Positions 1 to 8,403 of a stretch of 64,000 nt of DNA are shown here, one piece after another. Source of the stretch: UBA8514 sp034933685. GTDB taxonomy: Bacteria; Bacillota; Clostridia; Lachnospirales; Anaerotignaceae. Position numbers and translations under genes: made by a program. The stretch lies in NCBI GenBank assembly GCA_034933685.1, contig JAYFNB010000018.1:124001-188000 (forward strand). The letters are read 5' to 3'. Every line of letters begins with the position of its first letter. Positions within the stretch are counted from its first letter, which is position 1. The notes under the pieces were generated by a model that was given only the letters and a program-made list of their open reading frames with translations, was not told the DNA's origin and did not search any database.

Positions 1-74
1 TGTATGGCGTTACCATGGAGGAGCAGGGCATAAGCAAGGTTATTTCTGTAAAATTTGATGAAGTGAATTTGTAA
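1..74 (+). CDS. smc: Chromosome partition protein SMC, C-terminal end only
   Basis: Only the last 23 codons are in the window, read from base 3 to the TAA at 72-74. The tail begins YGVTMEEQGISK and ends VKFDEVNL. This matches the usual SMC C-terminus, where the head-domain end reads YGVTM..GVSK...V. SMC is the ATPase of the condensin-like complex that organises and segregates the chromosome. Its position 13 bp upstream of ftsY fits the conserved rnc-smc-ftsY order of Firmicutes. The call rests on a short tail plus context. Confidence 0.85.
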   Translation, partial: YGVTMEEQGISKVISVKFDEVNL

Positions 75-87
75 AGGAGATAAAACA

Positions 88-1323
88 ATGGGTTTATTTG
101 ACTTTCTAAAATCCAAAAACAAAAATATAGATGAAGTGCAAAATGAAATAGAGAAAAATGTTGCAGAGGGAATTCTTGAAGAAGGCTCTGTAATAGATGT
201 TGAAGCTATTTCTGCAGAAGTTAATGAGGTGTTGGAAGAAGAAGCTAGTTTAGAAGGTTCTAATATAGAAGAAACAATGATTGAAGAACCAACCATTGAA
301 GGACCAGCAATCGAAGAACCAACCATCGAAGAACCAGCCATTGAAGAACCAGCCATTGAAGAGGCAATCATTGAAGAACCTGTTGTTGAAGTTATCCAAA
401 AGGAGAAAAAGGGACTTTTTGCCCGCTTAAAAGAAGGGCTTAACAAAACAAGAAACAGCATTTTAGGCAGTGTTGATGGTATACTTTCTGCATTTACCAA
501 AATTGATGAGGATTTATTTGAAGAACTAGAAGAAATTCTTATTATGGCCGACATGGGCGTTGAAACCACAATGAATATAATTGATAACCTTCGCAAGCGG
601 GTTAAAAAAGAAGGCACAACTGATCCAGCCCATATAAAGGGCATGATTGTTGATGAAATAAGTAACCTACTTTTAGATGGAGCAGACGAGGAATACGATG
701 TAAAAACACCAGCTGTAGTTCTTGTAATTGGTGTTAATGGAGTTGGAAAAACGACAACAATAGGAAAGCTTGCAAATAACCTGAAAGCAGATGGAAAAGC
801 TGTACTTTTGGCGGCGGCAGATACATTCCGTGCGGCGGCAATAGACCAACTTGAGGTATGGGGTGAAAGAAGTGGCATTGAGGTAATTAAGCACGAAGAA
901 AACAGCGACCCTGCGGCAGTTGTGTTTGATGCAGTTAGTGCGGCAAAAAACAGAAAAACCGATGTACTTATATGCGATACAGCGGGCAGACTTCATAACA
1001 AAAAAAATCTTATGGAGGAGCTTAAAAAAATTACAAAGGTTATTGAACGAGAATATCCAGCGGTACACAGGGAAACGTACCTTGTGCTAGATGCAACAAC
1101 AGGGCAGAATGCTATGCAGCAGGCAAAGCTATTTAAAGAAGTTGCAGACATTACTGGCATTGTTTTAACAAAGCTTGATGGTACTGCAAAGGGTGGAATT
1201 GTTGTTGCGATTAAAAATGAACTTAAAATACCTGTTAGGTACATAGGTGTTGGTGAAGGAATAGAAGATTTGCAGAAATTTGATGCAAGAAGCTTTGCTA
1301 AAGCTCTGTTCGGGGAAGAATAA
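88..1323 (+). CDS. ftsY: Signal recognition particle receptor FtsY
   Basis: GTPase receptor that docks SRP-ribosome complexes at the membrane for co-translational insertion. Of 411 aa, about the first 105 form a low-complexity acidic region with a seven-unit pentapeptide repeat (see separate entry). The SRP54-type NG domain follows: P-loop GVNGVGKTTT near residue 215, DTAGR near 297, TKLDGTAKGG near 361. There is no Met-rich M domain, which separates it from Ffh. The ATG is preceded by AAAGGAG. It sits between smc and ylxM-ffh, the standard order. Only the length and repetition of the acidic N-terminus are unusual. Confidence 0.97.
   Translation: MGLFDFLKSKNKNIDEVQNEIEKNVAEGILEEGSVIDVEAISAEVNEVLEEEASLEGSNIEETMIEEPTIEGPAIEEPTIEEPAIEEPAIEEAIIEEPVVEVIQKEKKGLFARLKEGLNKTRNSILGSVDGILSAFTKIDEDLFEELEEILIMADMGVETTMNIIDNLRKRVKKEGTTDPAHIKGMIVDEISNLLLDGADEEYDVKTPAVVLVIGVNGVGKTTTIGKLANNLKADGKAVLLAAADTFRAAAIDQLEVWGERSGIEVIKHEENSDPAAVVFDAVSAAKNRKTDVLICDTAGRLHNKKNLMEELKKITKVIEREYPAVHRETYLVLDATTGQNAMQQAKLFKEVADITGIVLTKLDGTAKGGIVVAIKNELKIPVRYIGVGEGIEDLQKFDARSFAKALFGEE
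280..384 (+). repeat. In-frame 15-bp tandem repeat in ftsY (seven IEEPx-type units)
   Basis: Seven consecutive 15-bp units encode I-E-(E/G)-(P/A)-x within the acidic N-terminal extension of FtsY (residues about 65-99). Several units differ only at third positions (att/atc, acc/gcc), which points to recent tandem expansion. The unit keeps the reading frame, so copy number can change without breaking the gene. Confidence 0.85.
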
Positions 1324-1343
1324 AAAATGTAAAGTAAAACTAC

Positions 1344-1372
1344 TTGACAAAAAAACTTTTCTCATGTATTAT
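1344..1372 (+). promoter_or_regulatory. Sigma-A promoter for ylxM-ffh
   Basis: TTGACA (1344-1349), a 17-bp spacer and TATTAT (1367-1372) lie between ftsY and ylxM. The inverted repeat GTAAAG-N8-CTTTAC at 1380-1399 covers the expected transcript start. This suggests ylxM-ffh-rpsP-khpA has its own promoter apart from smc-ftsY. Confidence 0.75.
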
Positions 1373-1424
1373 AGGTTAAGTAAAGTAAAAGTGCTTTACA
1401 GCTTTTGTGTTTGGCGGTGTAGTT

Positions 1425-1778
1425 ATGGATGAAATATTAATGACAACGTTGCTCTTTGATTTTTACGGAGAGTTACTGACAGAAAAACAGAAAACTATTT
1501 TTGAACTGTTTCATCTTAACGATTTATCTCTTACCGAAATAGGGTGTGAATTAAATATCAGCCGTCAGGCTGTGCGTGACCAACTTAAAAGAACAGAAAA
1601 AATTTTATTGGATTATGAAGAAAAGCTTAAACTTGTAGAAAAATTTGCAGAACAAAAATCTTCAGTTAAAAAAATAAAAGCTTTGGTTGAAAAAATAGAA
1701 ATTGAACATACTTTAGACAACTTGGCAATAGATAAAATAGAGGAAATTAAAAAAATAGCAGACGAAATTTTAGATTAA
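1425..1778 (+). CDS. ylxM: YlxM-type helix-turn-helix protein
   Basis: 118-aa sigma-70 region-4-like HTH protein of the UPF0122 family, nearly always encoded just upstream of ffh. The family start reads M..-LLFDFYG.LLT-KQ and this protein has LLFDFYGELLTEKQK. The HTH is around residues 33-58 (SLTEIGCELNISRQAVRDQL). The C-terminus is a basic, coiled-coil-like stretch. I chose ATG 1425 over GTG 1407 because it fits the family N-terminus and follows GGCGGTG; the ribosome site is weak. The role is poorly defined; the family is associated with SRP by gene order. It ends 13 bp before ffh. Confidence 0.85.
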   Translation: MDEILMTTLLFDFYGELLTEKQKTIFELFHLNDLSLTEIGCELNISRQAVRDQLKRTEKILLDYEEKLKLVEKFAEQKSSVKKIKALVEKIEIEHTLDNLAIDKIEEIKKIADEILD

Positions 1779-1791
1779 GGAGGCTGCTTTT

Positions 1792-3129
1792 ATGGCATTT
1801 GAAAACCTTTCAAATAAGCTTCAGGAAGTTTTCAAGCAGCTTAAGGGAAAAGGCAAGCTTACAGAAAGTGATGTTAAGGCGGCAATGAGGGAAGTAAAAA
1901 TTGCCTTGCTTGAAGCTGACGTTAATTTTAAAATTGTTAAACAATTTGTAAACACCGTTACCGAAAGAGCGATTGGTGCTGAGGTTATGGAAAGTCTTAC
2001 ACCGGGTCAGCATGTAATTAAAATAGTAAACGAAGAGCTTGTAACCCTTATGGGTTCTACACAAAGTAAGCTTACTTTTGCAGGAAAGCCACCTACTGTT
2101 TATATGATGGTTGGTTTGCAAGGTGCAGGCAAAACTACTTCCAGTGGAAAGCTTGCAGGCTTGCTTAAAAAGGAAGGTAAAAATCCTTTGCTTGTAGCCT
2201 GTGACGTTTACAGACCGGCTGCTATTAAGCAATTGCAGGTGGTTGGTAAAAACTACAATGTTCCTGTTTTTGAAATGGGTGATAAATTAAGCCCTGTTGA
2301 AATTTCAAAAAAAGCTTTGGAATATGCGGCTGAAAATAGAAATGATGTTATTCTTATTGATACTGCAGGTCGTCTTCACATAAACGAAGAACTGATGGAC
2401 GAGCTGAAAAATATTAAGGCAGAAGTTAGACCGCAGGAAATATTGCTTGTGGTGGATGCAATGACAGGTCAAGATGCAGTTACAGTGGCTGAAAGCTTTG
2501 ACGGACAGCTTGGCGTAGACGGCATTATTATGACTAAGTTAGACGGCGATGCCCGTGGTGGTGCGGCGCTTTCGGTTAGAAGTGTTACAAATAAACCAAT
2601 TAAATACATTGGTATGGGTGAAAAAATGGAGGACTTAGAACCATTTTATCCAGATCGTATGGCAAGCAGAATTTTAGGAATGGGCGATGTGCTTTCTCTT
2701 ATTGAAAAAGCGCAGATGAACATAGATGAGAAAGCGGCGGCAGAACTTGAGAAAAAAATGCGTGAAAACGATTTTACCCTTGAGGACTTTTTAAGCCAAA
2801 TGCAGCAAATTAAGAAAATGGGCCCGTTAAAAGACCTTATGGGCATGATTCCAGGTATGAACCAGATAAACATGGATGCGCTTGACAACGTAGATACCGA
2901 AAAGGAAATGAAACACCTTGAGGCAATTATTCAAAGTATGACAAAGGAAGAAAGAAACAATCCATCAATACTTAGTGGCCCACGTAAAAAAAGAATTGCA
3001 AACGGTAGTGGCAGAACAATTGCTGAGGTTAACCGTCTTTTAAAGCAGTTTGAAGAAATGAAGAAAATGATGAAACAAATGAGCTCTATGACCAAAGGTA
3101 AAAAAGGCAAATTTAAATTTCCTTTTTAA
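1792..3129 (+). CDS. ffh: Signal recognition particle protein Ffh
   Basis: SRP54 GTPase that, with 4.5S/scRNA, binds signal peptides emerging from the ribosome. It has 445 aa. The N/G domains carry GLQGAGKTTSSGKLA (from about residue 108), DTAGR (about 190) and TKLDGDARGG (about 248). The methionine-rich M domain follows (about 300-430, including KKMGPLKDLMGMIPGMNQ), with a basic Met/Lys tail ending KGKKGKFKFPF. AGGAGG precedes the ATG. It is the partner of ftsY upstream. Confidence 0.98.
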   Translation: MAFENLSNKLQEVFKQLKGKGKLTESDVKAAMREVKIALLEADVNFKIVKQFVNTVTERAIGAEVMESLTPGQHVIKIVNEELVTLMGSTQSKLTFAGKPPTVYMMVGLQGAGKTTSSGKLAGLLKKEGKNPLLVACDVYRPAAIKQLQVVGKNYNVPVFEMGDKLSPVEISKKALEYAAENRNDVILIDTAGRLHINEELMDELKNIKAEVRPQEILLVVDAMTGQDAVTVAESFDGQLGVDGIIMTKLDGDARGGAALSVRSVTNKPIKYIGMGEKMEDLEPFYPDRMASRILGMGDVLSLIEKAQMNIDEKAAAELEKKMRENDFTLEDFLSQMQQIKKMGPLKDLMGMIPGMNQINMDALDNVDTEKEMKHLEAIIQSMTKEERNNPSILSGPRKKRIANGSGRTIAEVNRLLKQFEEMKKMMKQMSSMTKGKKGKFKFPF

Positions 3130-3167
3130 TAAATAACCAACATTATTTTTACAGGAGGTGAAATACA

Positions 3168-3416
3168 ATGGCAGTAAGAATCAGATTAAAAAGATTAGGC
3201 GCTAAAAAGGCACCGTTTTATAGAATAGTAGTTGCAGATTCAAGAACACCAAGAAATGGTAAGTCAATCGCTGAAATCGGTTACTATAACCCACTTAAAG
3301 AACCAGTAGAGTTAAAAGTAGATGCTGATGAAGCTAAAAAATGGCTTGGTACAGGTGCGCAGCCATCTGAAACAGCTAAGGCTTTATTAAAGAAGGCTGG
3401 CGTTATCGCTGAGTAA
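3168..3416 (+). CDS. rpsP: 30S ribosomal protein bS16
   Basis: 82-aa small-subunit protein with the family signature at its start: VRIRLKRLGAKKAPFYRIVV, then DSRTPRNGK..E.IGYYNP. A strong AGGAGGTGA ribosome site lies 7 bp before the ATG. It is followed 23 bp later by khpA, as in most Firmicutes. Length is normal. Confidence 0.98.
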   Translation: MAVRIRLKRLGAKKAPFYRIVVADSRTPRNGKSIAEIGYYNPLKEPVELKVDADEAKKWLGTGAQPSETAKALLKKAGVIAE

Positions 3417-3439
3417 TTTTTTCTTTCAGGAGGTTTACT

Positions 3440-3670
3440 ATGAAAGAATTATTAGAAGTTATTGCAAAAAATCTTGTGGACCATCCTGACCAAGTTACAG
3501 TGACTGAGGTGCAGGGTGAAAGGTCTTTAGTTCTTGAATTAAAGGTTGCCGCAGACGACATGGGCAAAGTAATCGGTAAGCAGGGAAGAATTGCAAAAGC
3601 AATACGTACTGTTGTTAAAGCAGCTGCTATACATGAAGACAAGCACATTGTTGTGGAGATTGTGCAGTAG
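3440..3670 (+). CDS. khpA: KH-domain RNA-binding protein KhpA
   Basis: 76-aa single KH-domain protein (YlqC/KhpA family). The GxxG loop is in VIGKQGRIAKAIRT (about residues 44-57). KhpA binds RNA, usually as a heterodimer with KhpB/Jag, and affects cell-division gene expression in other Firmicutes. It lies between rpsP and rimM, its conserved position. AGGAGG precedes the ATG. Confidence 0.93.
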   Translation: MKELLEVIAKNLVDHPDQVTVTEVQGERSLVLELKVAADDMGKVIGKQGRIAKAIRTVVKAAAIHEDKHIVVEIVQ

Positions 3671-3688
3671 TAAAGATTCAGACAGTTT

Positions 3689-3734
3689 AAGGCTGATTTC
3701 TCCAAGGCAAATAGCCACAGAGAACAGCCTTTTT
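3689..3734 (+). terminator. Long hairpin with T-run between khpA and rimM
   Basis: AAGGCTG (3689-3695) pairs with CAGCCTT (3725-3731), and TTCTC (3698-3702) with GAGAA (3720-3724) across a 2-nt bulge. GGC/GCC at 3706-3716 can extend it further. TTTTT follows, then the rimM ribosome site about 10 nt later. It looks like an intrinsic terminator or attenuator placed just before rimM-trmD. Confidence 0.7.
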
Positions 3735-3752
3735 GTTGTATAAGGAGAATTT

Positions 3753-4256
3753 ATGGGATATTTTGAAATTGGAAAAGTTGCGGGAACACACGGAATTAAA
3801 GGTACACTTAGGATATTTCCTACTACACAGGATCCATCTAGATTTGAACTGCTAAAGGAAGTAATTATAGATTTAAACGGAAAACAAGAAACTCTTAAAA
3901 TATCGAAAGTAAGCTATCAAAAGAATATGGTACTTTTGACAGTTAAAGAAATAGATGACATTAATATTGCAGAAAGATATAAAAATGCTACAATACTTAT
4001 TCCAGAGGAAAAAGCACTTCCATTGGGTGAGGATGAATACTATACTAGAGATTTGTATGACATGGAAGTGTACACTGCTGATAACGAATTTTTAGGTATA
4101 ATTACAGATATACTTTCAACGGGTGCCAATGATGTATATGTTGTGAAAAAGGCTGAAGAAAAGGAATTTCTTTTGCCAGCAATAAAAGATGTTGTGCTTA
4201 GCGTTAGTGTGCCAGAGAAGAAAATGACTGTAAACTTATTAGAGGGACTGAGATAA
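3753..4256 (+). CDS. rimM: Ribosome maturation factor RimM
   Basis: 167-aa 16S rRNA-processing protein that assists 30S head assembly around uS19. The N-terminal RimM domain starts YFEIGKVAGTHGIKGTLRI. The PRC-barrel is in the C-terminal half: YYTRDLYDMEVY, then GANDVYVV and LLPAIKDVV. AAGGAGA precedes the ATG. The stop overlaps the trmD start by one base (TAATG), so the two are translationally coupled. Confidence 0.96.
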   Translation: MGYFEIGKVAGTHGIKGTLRIFPTTQDPSRFELLKEVIIDLNGKQETLKISKVSYQKNMVLLTVKEIDDINIAERYKNATILIPEEKALPLGEDEYYTRDLYDMEVYTADNEFLGIITDILSTGANDVYVVKKAEEKEFLLPAIKDVVLSVSVPEKKMTVNLLEGLR

Positions 4257-4999
4257 TGAATTTTTATGTTTTAACCCTTTTCCCTGAAATGATTGAAAAC
4301 GGACTTTCTCACAGCGTAATAGGAAGGGCGTTAAAAGAGGAAATTATAAGGCTTAAAGCCGTTAATATACGAGATTTTTCAACTAGTAAGCAAAAACACG
4401 TAGACGACTATCCCTATGGTGGTGGATGCGGAATGGTTATGCAGCCACAGCCTATTTATGATGCCTTAAAAAGCCTTAACGTACCTGCAAAGACAAAAGT
4501 AGTTTACATGACCCCGCAGGGCAGACCATTTAACCAAAAAATTGCCGAAGAATTTGCCAAAGAGGAAAGTCTTATAATTCTTTGCGGACATTATGAAGGT
4601 GTGGATGAAAGGATTATTGAAGAAATTGTAACTGATGAAATATCTATTGGAGACTTTGTGCTTACTGGAGGAGAACTGGCGGCAATGGCAGTTATAGATG
4701 CAGTTGCAAGACTTAAGCCAGGAGTTTTGGGCAAAGAGGAAAGTTTTAAAGAGGAAAGTTTTGCTGATAATACTCTTGAATATCCTCAGTACACGCGCCC
4801 ACCTGTGTTTATGGGCAGAGAAGTGCCTTCAGTGCTTTTAAGCGGACACCACGGAAACGTGGACAAATGGCGTAGGCAGCAAAGCCTTATCCGTACCTAC
4901 AATAAAAGGCCAGATCTTTACGAAAAGCTGGATCTTTCAAAAAAAGAAAAAGCTTTTATGGAAGAATATATAAAGGCAACAAGCACGCAGAGGCGATAG
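4256..4999 (+). CDS. trmD: tRNA (guanine-N1)-methyltransferase TrmD
   Basis: SPOUT methyltransferase that makes m1G37 in tRNAs with G36, preventing +1 frameshifting. 247 aa. Motifs: DDYPYGGGCGMVMQ, LCGHYEGVDERI (knot region) and SIGDFVLTGGELAAM. A perfect 15-bp tandem duplication (4733-4747 and 4748-4762) encodes KEESF twice in the segment before the family-typical LEYPQYTRP. The usual downstream rplS is absent; murA comes 43 bp later. Confidence 0.97.
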   Translation: MNFYVLTLFPEMIENGLSHSVIGRALKEEIIRLKAVNIRDFSTSKQKHVDDYPYGGGCGMVMQPQPIYDALKSLNVPAKTKVVYMTPQGRPFNQKIAEEFAKEESLIILCGHYEGVDERIIEEIVTDEISIGDFVLTGGELAAMAVIDAVARLKPGVLGKEESFKEESFADNTLEYPQYTRPPVFMGREVPSVLLSGHHGNVDKWRRQQSLIRTYNKRPDLYEKLDLSKKEKAFMEEYIKATSTQRR

Positions 5000-5042
5000 A
5001 AGAATAATATAATGTATAATTCCGTGACTAAGGTGGTTTTTC

Positions 5043-6305
5043 ATGGGCAGGTACATTATTAAAGGTGGGAAAAGGCTTAAGGGCGAGGTCATGGTTAATG
5101 GCAGCAAAAATGCAGTTTTGCCTATACTCAGCGCGTCCCTAATCAATGGCAAGGAAAGTGTTTTAACCAATTGCCCCGATATTACAGATGTTTCCTTTAC
5201 CTGTGAAATATTAAAGGCACTGGGGTGTAGTGTTAAGCGGGAAGGTAAAACCCTTACAATTAATTCGTGTGGCATAAACAATGCATCTGTACCAAAAGAT
5301 ATGGCTGAAAAAATGCGGTCGTCCATTTTATTTTTGGGCGTACTTCTTGGCAAGTTTGGCAGTGTTTCAATAAATAAACCCGGAGGATGCGCTATTGGTA
5401 AACGTCCTGTTGATATACATTTGGATGCTCTTAAAGCTCTGGGTGCAAATATAGTTGAAACAGACACTACCATTGAATGCACAGCAGAAGAGCTTTTAGG
5501 CACAGATATATATTTGCCTTTTGCCAGTGTTGGTGCAACAGAAAATACTATGCTTGCCGCCGTTTTTGCAAAAGGTCATACTACTATTCATAATGCCGCC
5601 AGAGAACCAGAAATTTGGGCATTGCAGGAATATATGAAATCTACTGGAGTAACTGTTGATGGTGCAGGAACCCCAACTATTTTTATAAATGGTTGCGGCA
5701 AATATAATGATGCAGAGGTTGATATCATATCGGATAGAATTGAGGCTGGCACGTATTTAACTGCTGCTGCAATAACAAAAGGTGAAATTTTTTTGAAAAA
5801 TGTTAGCTGGATATATATGTGTAAAACCTTAGAAATCATGTCGGAATGTGGCTGCGAAATAAAGGTGAAAAAAGACAGTATTTATCTTAAAGCGCCGAAA
5901 AAAATAAAACCGTTAAACCTTATAAGAACTGGGGTATACCCAAACTTTGCCACGGATATGCAGCCTATACTTATGAGCCTGTTGACAACTTCTTCGGGAA
6001 CAAGTATTATAATTGAGCAGATGTTTGAAAACCGTTTCAGTCATGCAGACGAATTAAATAAGATGGGTGCAAAGGTGTCGGCAGAAACCAGAGTTGCCAT
6101 TATTGATGGGGTTAAACAACTTAAGGGCGCAGAAGTTAATGCAACTGATTTGCGTGCAGGGGCGGCTCTAATTCTTGCAGGATTAAATGCAAAAGGTACA
6201 ACAATTGTAAACAATGCTAACTTTGTTAGGCGAGGATACGATAACATTGAAAAAAATTTGCATGGTCTTGGTGCAGAAATAAAATTTTGTGATGGTGAAA
6301 ATTAA
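5043..6305 (+). CDS. murA: UDP-N-acetylglucosamine 1-carboxyvinyltransferase
   Basis: Transfers enolpyruvate from PEP to UDP-GlcNAc, the first committed step of peptidoglycan synthesis. 420 aa, normal for the family. The N-terminus GGKRLKGEVMVNGSKNAVLP carries the conserved Lys-Asn pair. The catalytic loop PGGCAIGKRPVDIHL has Cys116, the fosfomycin-target cysteine. Later motifs DRIEAGTYL and YPNFATDMQP are also MurA-type. These features distinguish it from the related aroA at 18.7-20 kb. The stop overlaps the divIB start (TAATG). Confidence 0.96.
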   Translation: MGRYIIKGGKRLKGEVMVNGSKNAVLPILSASLINGKESVLTNCPDITDVSFTCEILKALGCSVKREGKTLTINSCGINNASVPKDMAEKMRSSILFLGVLLGKFGSVSINKPGGCAIGKRPVDIHLDALKALGANIVETDTTIECTAEELLGTDIYLPFASVGATENTMLAAVFAKGHTTIHNAAREPEIWALQEYMKSTGVTVDGAGTPTIFINGCGKYNDAEVDIISDRIEAGTYLTAAAITKGEIFLKNVSWIYMCKTLEIMSECGCEIKVKKDSIYLKAPKKIKPLNLIRTGVYPNFATDMQPILMSLLTTSSGTSIIIEQMFENRFSHADELNKMGAKVSAETRVAIIDGVKQLKGAEVNATDLRAGAALILAGLNAKGTTIVNNANFVRRGYDNIEKNLHGLGAEIKFCDGEN

Positions 6306-7087
6306 TGGCATTCAAGAAAAAAGCGAAGAAAATAGAAAATGAATATAACAAAAATGAATTGCAACGAAAAAGATATAAAATGTCTACGGTTAAAAAGCTT
6401 TTGTTTTTAACAGTTGTGGTTCTTGCTGTTTTTGCAGTGCTGCATTCACCTGTTTTTAACATAAAACAAATTAATGTCACTGAAATGAAAAAGTATTCAA
6501 AGGAAGAGATTTGCAGCATGATAGGACTTAGTAAAGAGGAAAACTTATTTGCTTTTAGCAGTCAAAAGGCAAAAAAAATTCTTAATGCGAATACCTATGT
6601 TGAAAGTGTAAAAATAACTAAAAGCTTTCCGAGTACCATAAATATAGAAATTAATGAAAGAAAGGTAAGAGGATATGTACCCTACATGGACTCTTACTTA
6701 TACATAGATGAATACGGCAGAGTATTGGAAATTAAGGGTTCTTTCACAGACCCTTTACCAGTGGTTATAGGTCTTAATTTTGACAGTTTTCAACTTGGTG
6801 AAAAAATTGAAGCAGACAACAAAAATGCTTTTGACGAAGTTGTGGTTATTGCGCAGGTGATGACAAAATATGAAATGCTTGACACCGTTGTAAAACTTGA
6901 TGTTAGCAATACAGAAAAAATTATGGCATATGTAAGCAAAATAGAAATAAACTTAGGAAGCATAGCGAATTGTGATGAGAAAATACGAACTATGGCAGCA
7001 GTTGTGAAGCAGATTCCCGAAAAAGATAGGGGAAGTCTGGATTTAAGCGATTTATCTAAGCCTATAGTCTTTAAATACCTTACGTAA
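6305..7087 (+). CDS. ftsQ: Cell division protein DivIB/FtsQ
   Basis: 260-aa bitopic membrane protein of the divisome. A basic cytoplasmic tail (about 1-32) precedes one transmembrane segment (KLLFLTVVVLAVFAVL, about 33-50). A POTRA domain follows (FNIKQINVTEMKKYSKEEI, then the family-typical AKKILNANTYVESVKITKSFPSTINIEINER), then a beta domain with YIDEYGRVL. It is coupled to murA by a one-base overlap. FtsQ/DivIB scaffolds DivIC and FtsL at the septum. Confidence 0.93.
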   Translation: MAFKKKAKKIENEYNKNELQRKRYKMSTVKKLLFLTVVVLAVFAVLHSPVFNIKQINVTEMKKYSKEEICSMIGLSKEENLFAFSSQKAKKILNANTYVESVKITKSFPSTINIEINERKVRGYVPYMDSYLYIDEYGRVLEIKGSFTDPLPVVIGLNFDSFQLGEKIEADNKNAFDEVVVIAQVMTKYEMLDTVVKLDVSNTEKIMAYVSKIEINLGSIANCDEKIRTMAAVVKQIPEKDRGSLDLSDLSKPIVFKYLT

Positions 7088-7178
7088 TTGTTTTTTATAA
7101 TTCAGCAAAATTCTTTGGACAAACCACTTTTGGATAAATGAAAACACTTACGAATTTTTTACAGAGGATGATGTAACG

Positions 7179-7910
7179 GTGAAGAAAATTGACCATGGAA
7201 TTGTTTCAGTTACTATATTGTGTATATTTCTTGGCACTATGATTGGAATTCAGTTTAAAACTGTAAAAAAGCAAGCAACAGCCTATGACATTCAGCGTGT
7301 AAGCGAGCTCTCCATTAAGCTTAACAGTGCTATTTCAGAAAATGAAAGCCTTACAGAAAGAATTAAGGAAAAGGACGAAAAGATTGCAGAATACGAGAGT
7401 TATCTAGCAGAAGAAAGTAAAGAGGTTAAGTCCATTTTAGATGAAAGCGGTAAGCTTAAAATGCTTGCTGGGCTTACAGACGTTTCAGGCAGAGGGATTT
7501 CTGTAACAATTAAGGACAGCCCTAAAGCTGGACACCAAAACGAAGGCATTAGCACAGATGCATTTTTGGTACATGCTGAGGATATACTTTCCATACTAAA
7601 CGAACTTAATGTGGCTGGCGCAGAGGCTCTGTGCATTAACGGGCAGAGGATAATCTCTACATCGGCAGTGCGTTGTGCAGGATCGGTAGTTAATATAAAT
7701 GATGTTAAAATTGCTGCGCCATTTGTAATAACAGCTATTGGTGACCCAGATATTTTAGAGGCAGCACTTATTTTTCCGGGCGGTGTGGTTGATGCGCTTA
7801 AACCTTGGGGAATAGAGATAATTATAAAGAGAATGGAATTGGTGGAGATACCAGCTTTCGAGCAGCAGTTTGATTTTAAGGAAGCTAAGCCAGCTAAAGC
7901 GGAGGGATGA
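7179..7910 (+). CDS. DUF881 (YlxW/YlxX-type) membrane-anchored protein
   Basis: 243-aa protein with one N-terminal transmembrane helix (about 8-27), a coiled coil (about 40-85, rich in Glu/Lys) and a DUF881 domain. Recognisable elements are GRGISVTIKDSP, ILNELNVAGAEALCINGQRI and the downstream CAGSVVNINDVKIAAPFVI. The GTG start follows GAGGATG. The family is found beside division genes in Firmicutes and Actinobacteria, here between divIB and ftsZ; its biochemical role is not established. It overlaps the next gene by 4 bp. The 91-bp gap before it holds no convincing promoter. Confidence 0.85.
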   Translation: MKKIDHGIVSVTILCIFLGTMIGIQFKTVKKQATAYDIQRVSELSIKLNSAISENESLTERIKEKDEKIAEYESYLAEESKEVKSILDESGKLKMLAGLTDVSGRGISVTIKDSPKAGHQNEGISTDAFLVHAEDILSILNELNVAGAEALCINGQRIISTSAVRCAGSVVNINDVKIAAPFVITAIGDPDILEAALIFPGGVVDALKPWGIEIIIKRMELVEIPAFEQQFDFKEAKPAKAEG

Positions 7911-8269
7911 TAATGTTAATACCTATGATTGGTTTGCTAGCTGGTATAATAATAGGGGTTTTGTCTCCTTTTGTTTTCCCAGCAAGCTATTCAACATACG
8001 TTGCTATAGGAATACTTGCCTGCGCAGACTCTGTTTTAGGAGGAGTTCGAAGCAACATATTTAAGCAGTTTAATCTTTCGGTATTTGTTTCTGGCTTTTT
8101 TGGAAATGCCATACTTGCAATGCTATTGGTTTTTCTTGGTCAGCAGCTTAACATTCAGCTTTCTATAGCAGCAGTTGTGGTGTTTGGGTCGAGGCTGTTT
8201 CAAAATTTTGCTGATGTTCGAAGGTTTTGGTTGAATAAAGGAAAGAAAGAAGATAATATATTAATGTAG
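7907..8269 (+). CDS. sbp: Small basic protein family (DUF1290) membrane protein
   Basis: 120-aa hydrophobic protein with about three membrane helices. The family core PASYSTYVAIGILACADSVLGG is followed by VFVSGFFGNAILAMLLVFLG, and the C-terminus is basic (RRFWLNKGKK). In Bacillus the homologous sbp lies between the ylxWX genes and ftsZ, as here. Function unknown; cell-division or sporulation linkage is inferred only from location. Confidence 0.85.
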   Translation: MIMLIPMIGLLAGIIIGVLSPFVFPASYSTYVAIGILACADSVLGGVRSNIFKQFNLSVFVSGFFGNAILAMLLVFLGQQLNIQLSIAAVVVFGSRLFQNFADVRRFWLNKGKKEDNILM

Positions 8270-8325
8270 GAAATTAATTGTATAAAGTGCTAAAAATGTA
8301 GTAAAAAAATTAAACATATTTTAGT

Positions 8326-8379
8326 TTGCTATAGCAATTATATTTGTTTTATTGTATAATATAGGACAATCTATATAAT
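8326..8379 (+). promoter_or_regulatory. Possible promoter region for ftsZ
   Basis: Two TATAAT hexamers lie at 8355-8360 and 8374-8379 in a very AT-rich 134-bp gap. Neither has a good -35: TTGTAT at 8352-8357 is 16 bp from the second, and TTGCTA (8326) is too far from the first. At least one start for ftsZ here is plausible, perhaps needing an activator. Confidence 0.35.
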
Positions 8380-8403
8380 GATTTAGTTGGGAGGGGAAGC
8401 TCG

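Noticed and set aside
7870..8064. Alternative plus-strand frame overlapping the small basic protein gene
   Set aside because: It overlaps two family-recognised genes in another frame and has no protein-like features.
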